The notes under the pieces: model-generated | The model's input: only the letters and a program-made list of their open reading frames with translations | Told to the model about the DNA's origin: nothing | Database searches by the model: none | Assembly (NCBI RefSeq): GCF_018320785.1 | Contig: NW_024571693.1 | Span: 1 to 64,000, forward strand | Length of the DNA stretch: 64,000 bases | DNA from: Cheilinus undulatus | Lineage: Eukaryota; Chordata; Actinopteri; Labriformes; Labridae | Direction: 5' to 3' | Shown: positions 49,001 to 60,553 of the stretch, in pieces | Layout: each line of letters begins with the position of its first letter | Numbering within the stretch: the first letter of the stretch is position 1 | Position numbers and translations under genes: made by a program

Positions 49001-52000
49001 TGGTTTCATTGCTGACTTGGTTAGTCATTAAACAGCTGAATCTGTCCCCCTTTGTATCCTAAACATTCAGAGAAAGAAAATCATGACAACAGATTAAGAA
49101 AAAGCTCACTAGCACTGAGAATGCCACAATATGGTAAAGACAGATTAATGTTGTTAGTTTTTCATACCTTTGCTATAATCAACACAACATTTGAAGGTCC
49201 ATCCCTGCCATCTATAAACCACCTATAAGTGATTGGTTCAGCCTCTGCAGTGTTGCCTTCACAGGTCAGGTTACAGCTGGTCATCTCAGTGTTGCAGGAT
49301 GTTTTTACAGAGGGTTTAGCTACACGAGCTGACAGAAGAAAGAGCAAAGATACGGGGTACTCTAGGGGACTTGAGATCAAAAAAATTTCCAAAATAATCT
49401 GGAGGTAAAACTTTATCTAAAAAAAATCACCGCTCACAGATAACAGAGAGATGAGTCTTGCTGGAGTCTCTGCCGTTAATCTCTGGTGTGTAGATGCCGC
49501 TGTTGTTCAGGTTAAGTTCTTTGATGGTCAGTGCTCCAGTATCAGTGTTCACCTCACAACGACCTAAAATCATCAACAGACATGGTGACATGTGACAGCA
49601 GGTAGCAGGAAAAATGTAAAACAGAGAGAAATGGAAAAAAGACAAAACAAAAATCACAAACAACGGTGGTAAATATCTGGGTTTTTAAGGTTCAAATGCA
49701 TTACTCAACCATCCCTCAACCTTAAACCACTCAAAAAAACACAATAAAACAACTCAGAATAGAACAAGCATGGGATTTATCCATTTATTCAGTCAGTGAC
49801 AGAAAGAAAACCCAAAACATGATTAGTCCTGTCTTGACTTTTGCTGACACAGAAGTATTATACCTGATATAACATCTTACACTGAAAACATGTGAAAGGA
49901 ACACCCACATTTACATCCTAAAATGAACTGAAATCAACACCTTTAACTCTCTTTCTTACCCATTTAAACACTCAGATCAACGCTAAAAGCAAATTAAAGG
50001 ATAAAGTCACTGGTCGTTCACATTAGCAAAAATCAGTGGCTGATTTATTCTAATAACTGGAAGATTGTTTCTCTGTTAATATATCAAAACTATGATTTAA
50101 TCAAGGTACTTCTTGTGTTTTCAAGCTGAATAAATATGTTTAAGTACATCAGTGAGTGAATTTACCTTCAAACTGGCCAAGGCACTCAGACTTGTTTCCA
50201 TACCACCCTGCTGCAATATTTTCATTGTGTTTCCACTCGATTCTTTGGATAGTATCATTCATGGGGGGTGGTCTGAGGATCACATCTTCACCTTTAGCTC
50301 CGTAAACTAGGACAGCCAGAAAAAAAGGCACCAAATGTCATTAAACTCCTAAATGCACTGTTAAGTTGACTTGAACAATGGCAAAGGTCTATATACTAGG
50401 TCAAAGACGAGGGCAGAACTGGTATCAAGTTATGTTCTAGGATGTCTCTATAGACCTGCATTTGTCATGAATGATCTTCCTTTTACAAAGATGGATAAAT
50501 TATCATACAAAACAGATAATCTACCCAGAAGATGTTAGCTAATGTTTTTTATCTGATAAGCGTAGCCTTGCATATGCACAATATTTATAAAGGTATTAAA
50601 ATATACAAACGTTGTTTAATGAAGGGGTTTATGATGCTTTCACTGGTTTCATTGCTGACTGGGTTCATCATTAAACAGCTGAATCTGTCCCCCTTTGTAT
50701 CCTAAACATTGAGGGAAAGATAAAGAATACAGACTATGAAAACAAAGGATGACACGATATGGTTCAGAATGATCATTAATGATGAATTTAAAGTGTTCAA
50801 ACTCATCAGCTCAGGCTGAAGGAAACGTTTCTGCTTTTTCATACCTTTGTTATATTCCACTCCTTATATGAAGATCCATGCTTGCCATCTAAAAACCACT
50901 TATAGACAACTGGGTCGGCGTTTGTAGTGTTGCCTTCACAGGTCAGGAGACAGCTGGTCATCTCAGTGTTGCAGGATGTTTTTACAGAGGATTTAGCTAC
51001 ACGAGCTGACAGAAGAAAGAGCAAAGATGCGGGGTACTTTAGGGGACTTGAGGTAAAAAAGCAAAACAACCTGGATGTTAAATTTCATTTTAAATTCTCC
51101 ACCTACAGATTACAGAGAGTTCAATCTTAAAGGGGACTTTGTAGTTAATCTCTGGTGTGTAGATGCCGCTGTCGTTCAGTTTCAGTCCTTTGATGGTCAG
51201 TGCTCCAGTGTCAGTATCCACCTCACAACGACCTAAAATCATAAACAGACATGGTGACATGTGACACCAGGCAGGAGAGAAAATTCAAATCAGGGAGAAA
51301 TCAGAAAAAACACTGTGGTGGACAACTACTGTAACCACAGACTTTGCACAAGCAGACATCTTTAAAGATGGATTACATTAATGGTCTTTGGTGAATTAAA
51401 ACATTTCTATACCTCGCAAAAAAATGTAAATGTAATGCCTCATAATCCTCGGGTTTATCTGTAAACTCAGTCCAGATCAGGGTTGAAATGCATTAATGTA
51501 TTGTTATAAATGTATTGTTAAAATGTATTGTTATATTAATTATTTGATATTTGAGAGCTTTGAAAGAATTTAAGGTCCAAAAAGTCATTAAAATACACTT
51601 CAAGTAATCCTTTTACTTCAAGTTTCCATAAAATGTCTGTAATAACTGAACTGAAGTGGATATTAATGGATTCCAGTCATGGTTACCTTGTATTCTGTTT
51701 CCGTGGTGTAGCGGTGAGCTAAGAAGAAAAGCTGGGTGGTTTCTGTGGTAATGTGATGTAGACATTTTTAAAACAGAGACTTCAGTGTCCATATGTGTGA
51801 TTAAGCCTTTGTACAATCTGTGTTTTCTTTTAAAGACATAATAGTGTAATAATCCTCCAACACATTTGAAACTTGCAGACTCACACTGTCTCACCAGAAG
51901 TAAAAAGTCGATTTTAAGGGACCAGTCTTGTCAGCATTATTTTATATTTTGATAACTGCTCAAAAACACAAATATGCATTTTGACTTCTGCCTGTAAAAA

Positions 52001-52816
52001 GGCTATTACTAGATGGTAGTTGCTTCCTGAACCCCCCACACTACAGGAGTGGATTAATATTGTAAATGATATTTATGCTATGGAAAGAATTACTTTTTGT
52101 TTACGTCTACAAAAAGATATTTTTGTTAAACTATGGACCAACTGGGTCAAATATGTCAAACCCATTCAGAGAGACTTTGTGGAGGTGATGATTTAAGGTA
52201 TCTGTGGCACTATGCAACCTTGACAAACTACAACTTTGTTTTTCTTTCACTTCCCACCTCTTGAGACTATTTATGGTGTATTTTTGGTTGATCTTATGTA
52301 CACACTTTACCTCTCCCAAGTTGCACTTAGTTCCTTATACTTAAACAAGAAAAAGAAAAGACTGAATAGCAGAGGAAACTCAGTTACTCCAGCATGGATC
52401 TGTTGAGCTCTGATGTCTGCCTTTCAGAAGTGAAAAATAAAGAATTAAAAAAAAAAAAAAACACAAACATGCTAATTATATTTTGTGTTTTGTGCTCTAC
52501 TCTCATGAAAAGTATTAATGTGGCACTGTGTGTGTATGTGTGCGTGTGTGCACACATGCTTGTAGATGACTGATTTGATCTGTTTTATTGTTACTATTTA
52601 TCTGCCCAGGGATGACTGATGAAATAGCTAGTGTTTATGATACAAAGCATCTCTGTCTAGAGACTAATGTTATTTCAAACATTGTCCCAGAGACATATAA
52701 ACTTGATTAAAATAAACTAAACAAAGCTAGGGATGACCATAAGGCCCAATGACCTTCACCCTCAAAATTTAACCAGCTCATCCATGAGTTACAGTGTTTT
52801 TTTTTATGTAATGTCT

Positions 52817-52855
<39 letters not shown>

Positions 52856-55800
52856 AAAAGTATTCTAGAGGTATTACATTCACAAGAAGGTCCAGGAAGG
52901 ACTGACAACCCAAAAATATAACGGCTGGCATGGAAAAACGACCCCTGATAAAACATCTTATTTACACTGAAAACCTCTGAAAGCCCCACATCAATCTATA
53001 TCTTAAAATAAAGTTAAACTACAATCTTTAACTCTCTCACTTTAAAAGTTTTCTCCCCTAGAAAAAACACTTAAACCAATGCAAAAAGCATACAGAAGGA
53101 TAAAAGATCACAGATATCATAACTGTTCCTCTGGGAAATCAAATTGCCTTTTCTACACAAAAAACATTTATAAAAAGTTGGAATACAAGGAAAAAACATA
53201 CACCAGAAAAAAATCCATAATAAATATCACAAATAAATATCACATTAAGCTGTTCAAGAGGCTGATGGCAGTCAGAACAATTCTTTTATTTTTTGGAGGT
53301 GTTACAGTCCTTCTTGTAAGAGGGACATATCTGGGGTCAGACAGGGGCAGCAAGACCTCCTTCAAAAAGGTCTGGTTCATCCAGGATCAACTGGGCCCTT
53401 GAAAGAGTTCTAGCTTTGAATAATTTAAACAGCTCATTCAGAGTAGTGCTGGCAATTTGGCAACACATTTTGAGCCCAGCCATAATAACCATAATAAAGT
53501 CACTATAAAATACCTTCAAATGCCTTTTATTTGACAAACCAAATAGTCAAATTTGGATTAAGGTGCTTATGTTTTTAAGTGTAAATAAACAAGTATATTT
53601 GTAAGAAAATTTACCTTTAAACTGGCCAAAACACTTAGACTTGTTTCCATGCCAATCTGCTGCAATATCCTCATTGTGTTTCCACTCTATGCTTTTGATA
53701 GGAAGATCCATGGGGGATGGTCTGAGGACAGCATCTCCACCTATAGCCTTGTAAATTGGGTCAGCTGTAAAAAAATGGACATCAAAGGTCATTATTGAAT
53801 ATTTGTAGTCTTTTCTAAGTTATCTAAATCACATTCTGAACCATTTCTTAATTCATGAGAGAAAAAGCTCCTAAAGCAGAAGTTGTCTGAAGTTATGCTA
53901 CAAACTTTTTCACAACACAAGTAAGATGGAATCTACAGCAACATAAATTAATCTATTTAGTTATTCATTCGAATTTATTTAACCAGGAAAACCTCACTGA
54001 GATTAAAATCTCAGCAGCACAATGAACAGAGCTGCAAACATGAAACATAAGAAACACTACAAACACAGATCAACCAACGACTGGTTCACAGAGCAGAAAG
54101 TCATCAGTCAAAACATCTACGACCTGATCAATCTTCCTCCAATGCCTTCAATCTTAAAAATTTTAAAACAACTTTAAGAGACCAGCTCCCCCAGACATTC
54201 ATGCTCCTGCAGAATATTCCAGGCTGTTAACTGAAACTCCTTTTACCATCCTATGACTGACTTTGGGCACAGAAAGCAAAAGCAAATAAAGACTGTAGCT
54301 TTCAGAACTTTTCACATGAATAAAATCACACAAGTATGATGGAAGTAAAGCTGAAGGTTAAATAAAGCTTTATAAATGATGACATGCCAATAATTTAGCT
54401 TAAGAGCTGCCAAAGAAGGCCAACCAACTCGCTCATACAGAATGCAATAATAAGTCATGGACTTATGGTTCGAAAGAAAAACAAGACGTTTTCTGGATAA
54501 TAATAAGATAAGTGCTTTGAAATGATGGCATATCTCCATACTATGCATATTATTCAGTTCTGTTGTGCCTCCAATGTGGTAGACCTGACCTAACGTGAAA
54601 ACACTCGGCTTATTTTATGCTTAAAGTCAGAGAGAAAAAGCCTGAAATACCCATAACTTAACCTGACACGCCAGATGGATTTGTAAAACAAAAGCTTCAA
54701 TAGGAAAGGTTTGAGAAAAGGCAGAGGATTTGAAAAAAACTCGGAGTGTGATTGAATTACCGCAAAACATGGCGACTACATGTCAGTACTCAACTTTTGT
54801 CGTTTTTGAAAAGAAAACAACTCACTGCTGATCTTTGATCTTTTCATGAAGACATGTAATGAAGTTCTGATAAAACTAGTGCTTTAGCAGCATCCACGGT
54901 AACCTCTTCCTCCATAACTGCACCAGCTCTTGCTGCTGCTTGTTTGCGTAACGACACTGCCGAAAGTGCTGCCCCTCGTCACTGATTGGTCCTGCCGCTG
55001 GCTAACCGGGCCCAAACGGTTCAGATGGGTGCTTAACAAGATGGATTCGCCAGTGAAAAACAAGGAAACGGGTGTATTCATCTGCTTTGCAAGGTTAACA
55101 AAAATCGCATCTTGATAGTAAATTAGCTGAATTGCATTACATGATTTATATTTTGGTTATTTTTAATCGACAAAGAAATAACAAGAACAGTCACCCCTTA
55201 GTTAAATCCACATGGATCAAATGTCCCACTGTCACTTTCATTAACAACAAGCTGATCAGTATGAATATGGACATGAAAAATTACATAAAGATAAACTATA
55301 TGTTTGGGGGGGAAGACACACTATTAAACAATAACGCTCCTTAAATGAAATAAGACAAATAAAATGCTGTTTCTCCACTAGACCTAGCATTTAAAATACA
55401 TTATCTTATGGTCAGTAAGCCTGTTACTGTTAGTGATTCATAAAGCATTGTTTTAAGATCATGTTGTTGTTTAGACAGGCAACATGTATAAACTCTGGAG
55501 CAGCTGAGGTGACGTCATTTTCTCTGGCCATCAAATCCCTGTCCCTGATTTGTGCACACCCTGATCTCTTTCTGGAGCTGCACGGAGCAACTTTTCTGCA
55601 GTGAGTGTTTCAAACTGAACTAGTTTGTCTTTCATCTCTTTTTTGACTGAGTTTCTCATGTTTGTATTTTTCTTGTTGGCAGACTCTACGCTTTATCGGA
55701 AGAAGGTGTGGAGCCTGTTGGGATCTTTAGAACTCGGCTGTATGTGACCATAGGGTTTTCGTCTTTGCTGGCATGTCCCCATCCATTGTGTGGAGCGCTG

Positions 55801-57921
55801 GAAACAAGAGGAGGACAACCTCATTGAGTGTGTTGACATGGACTTGACTATCCCAGTTTGATGGTATTTTTAAGTATCCTGTTTATGTGTTAGTACGTAT
55901 ATAATCATATTGTGATGGAGATATACACTGAATGCTTTGTTTTAAATCCTGCTCAGCGCTTCATTGTCAGGGGAATACACAATGACTGAGTGAGGTGTGT
56001 AATGATGGCTGTGCTTCTCATCTCAGCAGTGGTAACCAACTAGATGGACACAGGCATCTCTTCAGTAACACAGTAGCCTTACCTTAAACCTGATCAAACA
56101 TATGCCTGATGAAAGCTGCTGTTTGATTTACTGCTCTGAAAAACTCTGATGTGTCTTCTGCTAACGCCATGTTGATTCTGTGCTGTTTAATATCATTTTT
56201 GTAACTGCTGTATCCTGCCAAGGTACTTTAAATTTTGGTTGTTAACTCTTTTCCAGTGCATCATATGGAGCATTTAAACTTGATTGTATGTAGTCCTTTT
56301 AAAAATACACGAGTGGGGTAAAGTGATGTGATTTATTATTGGATCATAATCATCTTGTTGCTAAAAACTGCAGTTTCAGTTGAGATATCTAAGTTGTGTT
56401 TATCTGAGAACTGAATAGAAAGTGTGTGCTTCAACATCAAAATTAAAATAAAAAGGTAGTCTAATATATTTCCCTTTGGTTTGCACCTTATTTCCGTCAC
56501 TTGTCTTCTTCAGATCAAAAGTTCCAAGTCTCAACTTGAATCAAAGATTGAATTAAAGATCTATGAATCACTTCCTTGAATGTTTGACACTAACCTTGTT
56601 TGACAGTCTCTCTCTGAATAAAGACTTCCCTTTATTATCTCTTCTGGGTTCATTTTATCTTGGTAATGTTTGTGAAATAGCTGTAGTGATAACCATTGTT
56701 AGCTCGTACAGCTGCAGGGGTCTGCATATCCCTAAGCAGATCCCCATACTACTTGAAATGTACTACTGCCTCTTCCCTGATGCCAAGCCATTTAAAGAAA
56801 AACAGAATTAATACAATTTTCCCAGCCTGTGTCTGTGAACGGGGTGATGGGCCCATTGGTCTCCACTGTGTGCATACAACACTCCAGAAAGAGTAGTACA
56901 TAGGTCATTTTTCACTTCATTTCATAACATTAAAGTGTATAGATAATTAATACACAAAATCTTCCCAGAAAGTGCTTCACAGGAATTTTAATTTTATCGT
57001 TATTGTTTGATGTAGATGCAGTTTAAAATCTTACGGATGGTAATTTGACACACACATATACGTATATATTGAAAATCAGAATATAAAATGATTTCTGTAA
57101 TCGCGGTATGTAATTTGCAGTGTGTTTTCCGTGTTTTTTTCAGTTACTGTAACCTCCTGTGTAGTTAAATGTAGTCAAATGAATGGATTCACACATCTAT
57201 CTACATCAAATTGATCGATAATTAGTCCATTCATTCGTCTGACAGCTCTGAGCTCCAGACAGTTTTCCAAGCGCGCCATTGGATGAGAAGCCCTATTACG
57301 TCATGCATAGCGGACCCCCAAACGTAGCTGTCCGCGCTATTTGCCGGTTGAAATAACTTTTAAAACTGATCGATTACAAAAATACGTGCAAGAAGTGAGA
57401 GTGACAACAATTTTATTCTTACTTGTAATGGAATGACGATTCAGCAGTCAAAAGATTAGGTACTCCCTCACCAGGGATCGTTTAAATACACAATATCTCC
57501 CGTTGGCCCACCGCCTACAGAGGAGAACGTGCTCCATGAGAAAGGAGGGGTACTCTAACAAGGAAGAACTAAAAATACGGACTCTGGATTACCCTTATTC
57601 ATAACGTTTCCAGTTATAACCACTGTTAGGTACACTAAGATGGCGCAGATAAAGCGTTTTACGTTGATTTAGTAAATGTGATCCATAACACACTGACAAT
57701 GGCACATTTCCTGCGTGACACAGCAGTAATTACTTCTCGATATACATTGTATTTATCTGTGTAACACGTATCAAATTTAAAAAATACACACCTCATATGA
57801 ATTACACAACTTCTTTAAAATCACCACAAAACACATTTAAGTGATTTCTGTACTTACCAAGGCTGGAAGAAAAAAACAGGACCAGGAAAAACAATCCCAA
57901 CTTTCGATGCGCGCCCAGCAT
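40052..57921 (-). CDS. gene 3: eight-Ig-domain CD48/SLAM-like receptor, ~829 aa model
   Basis: One signal exon (57921-57858, MLGAHRKLGLFFLVLFF) and one TM exon (43996-43895, ISILVPVIVVVVLVVIVV) enclose four V-C2 pairs with no other signal or TM exon between them. Pair a: 53764-53615, 51232-51107, 51005-50845, 50701-50611. Pair b: 50306-50166, 49563-49438, 49328-49168, 49058-48968. Pair c: 48625-48485, 47881-47756, 47646-47486, 47376-47271. Pair d: 46379-46230, 44748-44623, 44514-44354, 44243-44153. Tail: 43613-43590, 43115-43092, 42006-41950, 41827-41789, 41624-41561, then stop at 40052. Phases agree across all junctions and the total is divisible by three. Each V has IEWKHNE, C(L/F)xQF(E/K)G|RCEV and YTPEIN (YTLKIS in d); each C2 has CNxxMTSC and LTCEGNT. 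Mammalian Ly9 has four Ig domains; eight is unusual. The weakest joints are the GTTTGT donors ending pairs a, b and c. The alternative is several shorter transcripts. Confidence 0.65.
40219..40912. mobile_element. PIF/Harbinger-like non-autonomous element
   Basis: 694 bp between TTA trinucleotides (40216-40218 and 40913-40915). Ends GGCCGGCCACACACTACAGG and, inward from the right, GGCTGGCCACACACTAGACG. A 3-bp TTA duplication and these ends fit PIF/Harbinger. No transposase. The corresponding intron of gene 4 (near 61470) lacks it. Confidence 0.75.
45121..45937 (+). mobile_element. L2/CR1-type LINE 3' fragment
   Basis: Encodes, with breaks, the C-terminal end typical of fish L2-like reverse-transcriptase proteins: QLIQNAAA-like, HISPVLRSLHWLPV-like, FKILLLALNGL-like, then SFKSRLKTHLFTAAFD (45568 on). 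It ends with AAATAAACTTGCCTAGCC, the simple tail expected of L2-like elements. Lies in the V-d intron of gene 3, antisense to the gene. Confidence 0.8.
46450..46996. mobile_element. Tc1/mariner-like non-autonomous element, copy 2
   Basis: 547 bp flanked by TA (46448-46449 and 46997-46998), ends CAGTGCTTTACAAATTTATT / CAGTGCTTAACAAATTTATT inward. Same family as 20485-21026. The sister block keeps the empty site (aaatataaacaaacagc at 48691-48707), proving insertion after that block duplicated. Confidence 0.9.
47271..50640 (-). repeat. tandem duplication of a V-C2 exon block, unit 1,682 bp
   Basis: Matching exon boundaries differ by a constant 1,681-1,682 bp (48625/50306, 47881/49563, 47646/49328, 47376/49058), with introns almost identical by eye. 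Gives pairs b and c of gene 3; intron identity marks it as the youngest step of the expansion. Confidence 0.9.
51960..52462 (+). mobile_element. second L1-type LINE 3' fragment
   Basis: Encodes KKAITRW, a stop, then LLPEPPTLQEWINIVNDIYA and ERITFCLRLQKD, ending with a TAA near 52196. This is the extreme C-terminus typical of fish L1-type ORF2. About 250 bp of 3' UTR and an A-rich tail (52447-52462) follow. It lies in the V-a intron of gene 3 and is inactive. Confidence 0.75.
52529..52558. repeat. TG/CA microsatellite
   Basis: Short (TG)n run with TATG and GCGTG interruptions. Confidence 0.7.
52815..52850. repeat. poly(A) run
   Basis: About 30 consecutive A residues starting near 52821, probably the tail of a retroelement or simple slippage. 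Confidence 0.8.
53940..54350 (-). repeat. dispersed fish repeat (TTTATTTAACCAGGAAAACC type)
   Basis: Words TTTATTTAACCAGGAAAACC, CACTGAGATTAAAATCTC and AGACCAGCTCCCCCAGACA belong to a very common teleost interspersed repeat. Class not assigned. In intron 1 of gene 3. Confidence 0.55.
55115..57850. other. intron 1 of gene 3; no second gene established
   Basis: Contains a stretch at 55560-55870 with a donor-like (CTGCA|GTGAGT near 55601) and an acceptor-like (TTGTTGGCAG near 55682) signal and a short frame reading VERWKQEEDNLIEC. I could not assign it. A GC-richer patch at 57265-57360 has an inverted CCAAT word (ATTGG) and a CRE-like TTACGTCA. Confidence 0.4.
57265..57300. promoter_or_regulatory. 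candidate CCAAT plus CRE-like cluster
   Basis: CGCGCCATTGGATG followed within 20 bp by TTACGTCATGC, in a CpG-bearing patch. Could be an internal promoter of gene 3 or of an unrecognised transcript. Motif evidence only. Confidence 0.25.
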
Positions 57922-58083
57922 ATTCCTTGAAAGTGGACCAGGCGTTATCGCCCATAGATATAGAAGAGTAGATACGACACGCCCCTTTAGAGCTGCGTGC
58001 CTACGGCGAGGCTAAGCTAGTGGGGGCAAAAGTGTCGGGTCATGCCGTGGTTGTAGACGGCACGAAAACTCAAAACAACAAGG
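57922..58083. promoter_or_regulatory. candidate promoter upstream of the gene 3 signal exon
   Basis: CpG-bearing stretch (GATACGACACGCCCC, GCCTACGGCGAGG) between the minus-strand signal exon of gene 3 and a plus-strand THAP-like ATG 162 bp away. Possibly bidirectional. Confidence 0.35.
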
Positions 58084-58149
58084 ATGCCTGCACATTGTGC
58101 TGCATACGGTTGCACACTACACTGTACGGTTGAAACAAGGAAACTGTAA
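58084..58149 (+). pseudogene. THAP zinc-finger start fragment
   Basis: ATG at 58084 opens MPAHCAAYGCTLHCTVETRK and then TAA. This is the beginning of a THAP domain: M-P-x-H-C then A-Y-G-C (first two zinc-binding Cys) and a VETR segment. The remainder (the GITFH...P region, later Cys and His) was not found downstream. A real first exon would need a donor inside AAACTGTAAATAACC (possible CT|GTAAAT). More likely a broken copy of a THAP-bearing transposon or gene. Confidence 0.5.
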
Positions 58150-59250
58150 ATAACCTTTCATAGGTAAAAATAGTTTTTCGGCTCTTTTTTTCATTGTTAA
58201 ATCTTGTGGAGAGCTTCACTAACTACCTGACTAGCAAAACACTAACGCGAGCTAGCAGCTTGACAGCCAAATACCAGACTATTAATAGTAGCTGTAGTAT
58301 AGTTGTACATCAGCAGTAGTAGTATAAATAGCCTTTAGAGTCATAGAAGTAGTATCAGCATTAGTATTACTGGTTGTAGAAGCAGTGCCAGTATCAGCAG
58401 TAGTAGTTGGTGTACCACCGCTACTACTAGTAGTAGTTATATAAGTTATATACGTTATAGTTATATGTATAGTTATATACGTTAGGTCCAAGGTGAAGTG
58501 AAGTGTTACTATATACTCAGTGACACGTACAACAATTTCAATGTACATTTCTCTAACTTGTACAAATGGCAATAAACTCTATTCTGTCTCCACAGTGTGT
58601 TTGTTTCTATAAACATACAGAGTGAGAGAGAGATAAGGAGGGGGAGAGAGATAAATAAGTTAATATAAACGATTATTTTTGATTACCTTTACAATTAAAT
58701 CTTTCAATCTAGAAACATATTTTCTATAGGGTGACATCAGGTAAATTGGGCCACTTTTTGGTTAATTGCTTGGGTAACTAAGAAAAAGTAATGTGACACT
58801 AGATTGTGTTTTTATAGTTAATAAGGACTGTTTTTAATATTTTTGGGTTGAATTGATGTGATAAAATCATTTAGGTCTTACAGCATTTGAAACATCAGCC
58901 CTCCTACATTTTTGAGATGATCAGTGTTCAGGTAAAATGGGCCACTGAATTTCAGAGCAAAACAGAGTCATTTCTGATAAAACAATTTAACCTCAATTTT
59001 AACACACATGTAACACAATATAACCTTACATTTAAAGAACTTTAAAATAATACATGAATAATGACATTGAAATGTTAAGAATCATTAATGAGAACTAGCA
59101 ATTTAGGAACTGTAATGTTAATGTGTGTGTGTGCCTCTGTCTGTGTGTTTCTATGTGTGTCTCTCTGTCTGTCTTTCTCTCCGTCCATCTGTCTGTGTGT
59201 GTCTCTGTCTTTCTGCCTGTTTGTTTGTCAGTCAGTTTTTCAGTTTGTTT
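58150..59250. repeat. simple-repeat-rich spacer between gene 3 and unit 4
   Basis: AGT trinucleotide runs (58309-58440), TATAGTTATA runs (58437-58485) and a TGTC/TCTG-rich stretch (59120-59240). The frame 58282-58572 (T/I/Y-rich) is translated repeat. No gene. Confidence 0.65.
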
Positions 59251-59254
59251 TCCT

Positions 59255-60553
59255 CAAACTATAAGTTTTAACATTTTAGGAATAAAACAGCAATAAAATA
59301 ATTGCAAAAATAAGACACATTTCCTCTTTTGATGTCTTTGTTTATTATGTTTTCTCCATAAACATCCACGCACAGTTTTCACACATGTATGGGTCCCTTT
59401 TAGTCAACAGAGTCACATCTTAAATTGCACATTAAAAAACATCCAGCTGATTAGGATTTCATGCTCCACAATAAAATTCGGTAAGACATAATGACTGGAC
59501 TCAGTTATTTCCAACATTGACTAGAGTGAACATACTGTATGGCAGAGGATTCACAGCACATCAGTGTCACTTCTGTGCTGTTATAATCTCAGTGACTACC
59601 TGAACCTACACACTCACTCTCTGTGCTTCTGGATTCAGTCTTCTGTCCATGTTTGGAAATGATTCATAGATTTACATGAACTAATGAGATGTTTCATACA
59701 TTTAGGTCACAACTCTCATGAGTCCCAAATCCATGGCAGACTATTTTGGAGTCACAAGATTTCAGAGTTCTTTTGCACCATTCAAAAGTTGGACCAGTCA
59801 CTTTAACCTGTATAAAATAAAGAGATAGTTCATATGTCATGATTAAAAAAAAAAAAAAAAAGCCCAAAAAATGTTTGTGCTTGGTCACGACTGGAAGAAT
59901 GTAAGGAAATATAAACATACAAAAATAATCTCTATACTTTGGTTTGGCTCAGATTTCAGGATTTATGGCGCTGCAAAGGCTAATCACTATTATTAGGAAT
60001 TTCATGAAAATTCTCCCAGAACTTTGTTTTGGCATCAAAACTGGCAGCACAGATTTGATTCTATAAAAAATATAATCTAAATCTTAAAAAAAATTGTTTG
60101 TCTATGTAAAAAACATAAAAAGTTTGATGTTCTTGCCTAATACAAATGTCACAAAATGTTAACTGTGTAAAAATAAAGACTAAAAATCCTCTAAAATTCC
60201 TTGACATCCATCTCTTTTGTTTCCTCATATTTTCCTCCAACATACAGCAATTATGATGCTTCACTGGTCTGAAGCTGCTGTAAATAGAAATGTTAACTAC
60301 TATCACTCAGTGGTCCTGAACCATGCAGTGATTTTAAAATGCATGATCTGCAGAGAGCAGCTATTTGTATTCATTCTTACATCACAGGCTGACGTGGCAG
60401 TAGGTAGTTAATGTCAGAAATAAATAGTGCATTTCTTCAAGTTTCTCACTACCTTCATGTAACACTTCGTCCCATAGTGAGTTTAACATCTTCAAATGGA
60501 GAAGATTCTGCAACAAAAGTCTCTATCAACATGTTTTGAGGTTTACGCCTTGT
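59255..60553 (-). other. 3' untranslated/flanking part of duplication unit 4
   Basis: Matches the 3' blocks of genes 1-3; for example 'ccacgcacagttttcacaca' at 59367 recurs at 36757. No independent gene seen. Confidence 0.55.

Noticed and set aside
55560-55870. Possible two-exon plus-strand gene with an ~80-bp intron
   Set aside because: Splice-like signals exist, but reading frames on either side contain stops and no family could be recognised; kept only as a note in the intron description.
58282-58572. 96-codon T/I-rich frame resembling a mucin-like stalk
   Set aside because: Made of AGT and TATAGT simple repeats; no signal peptide or splice signals.
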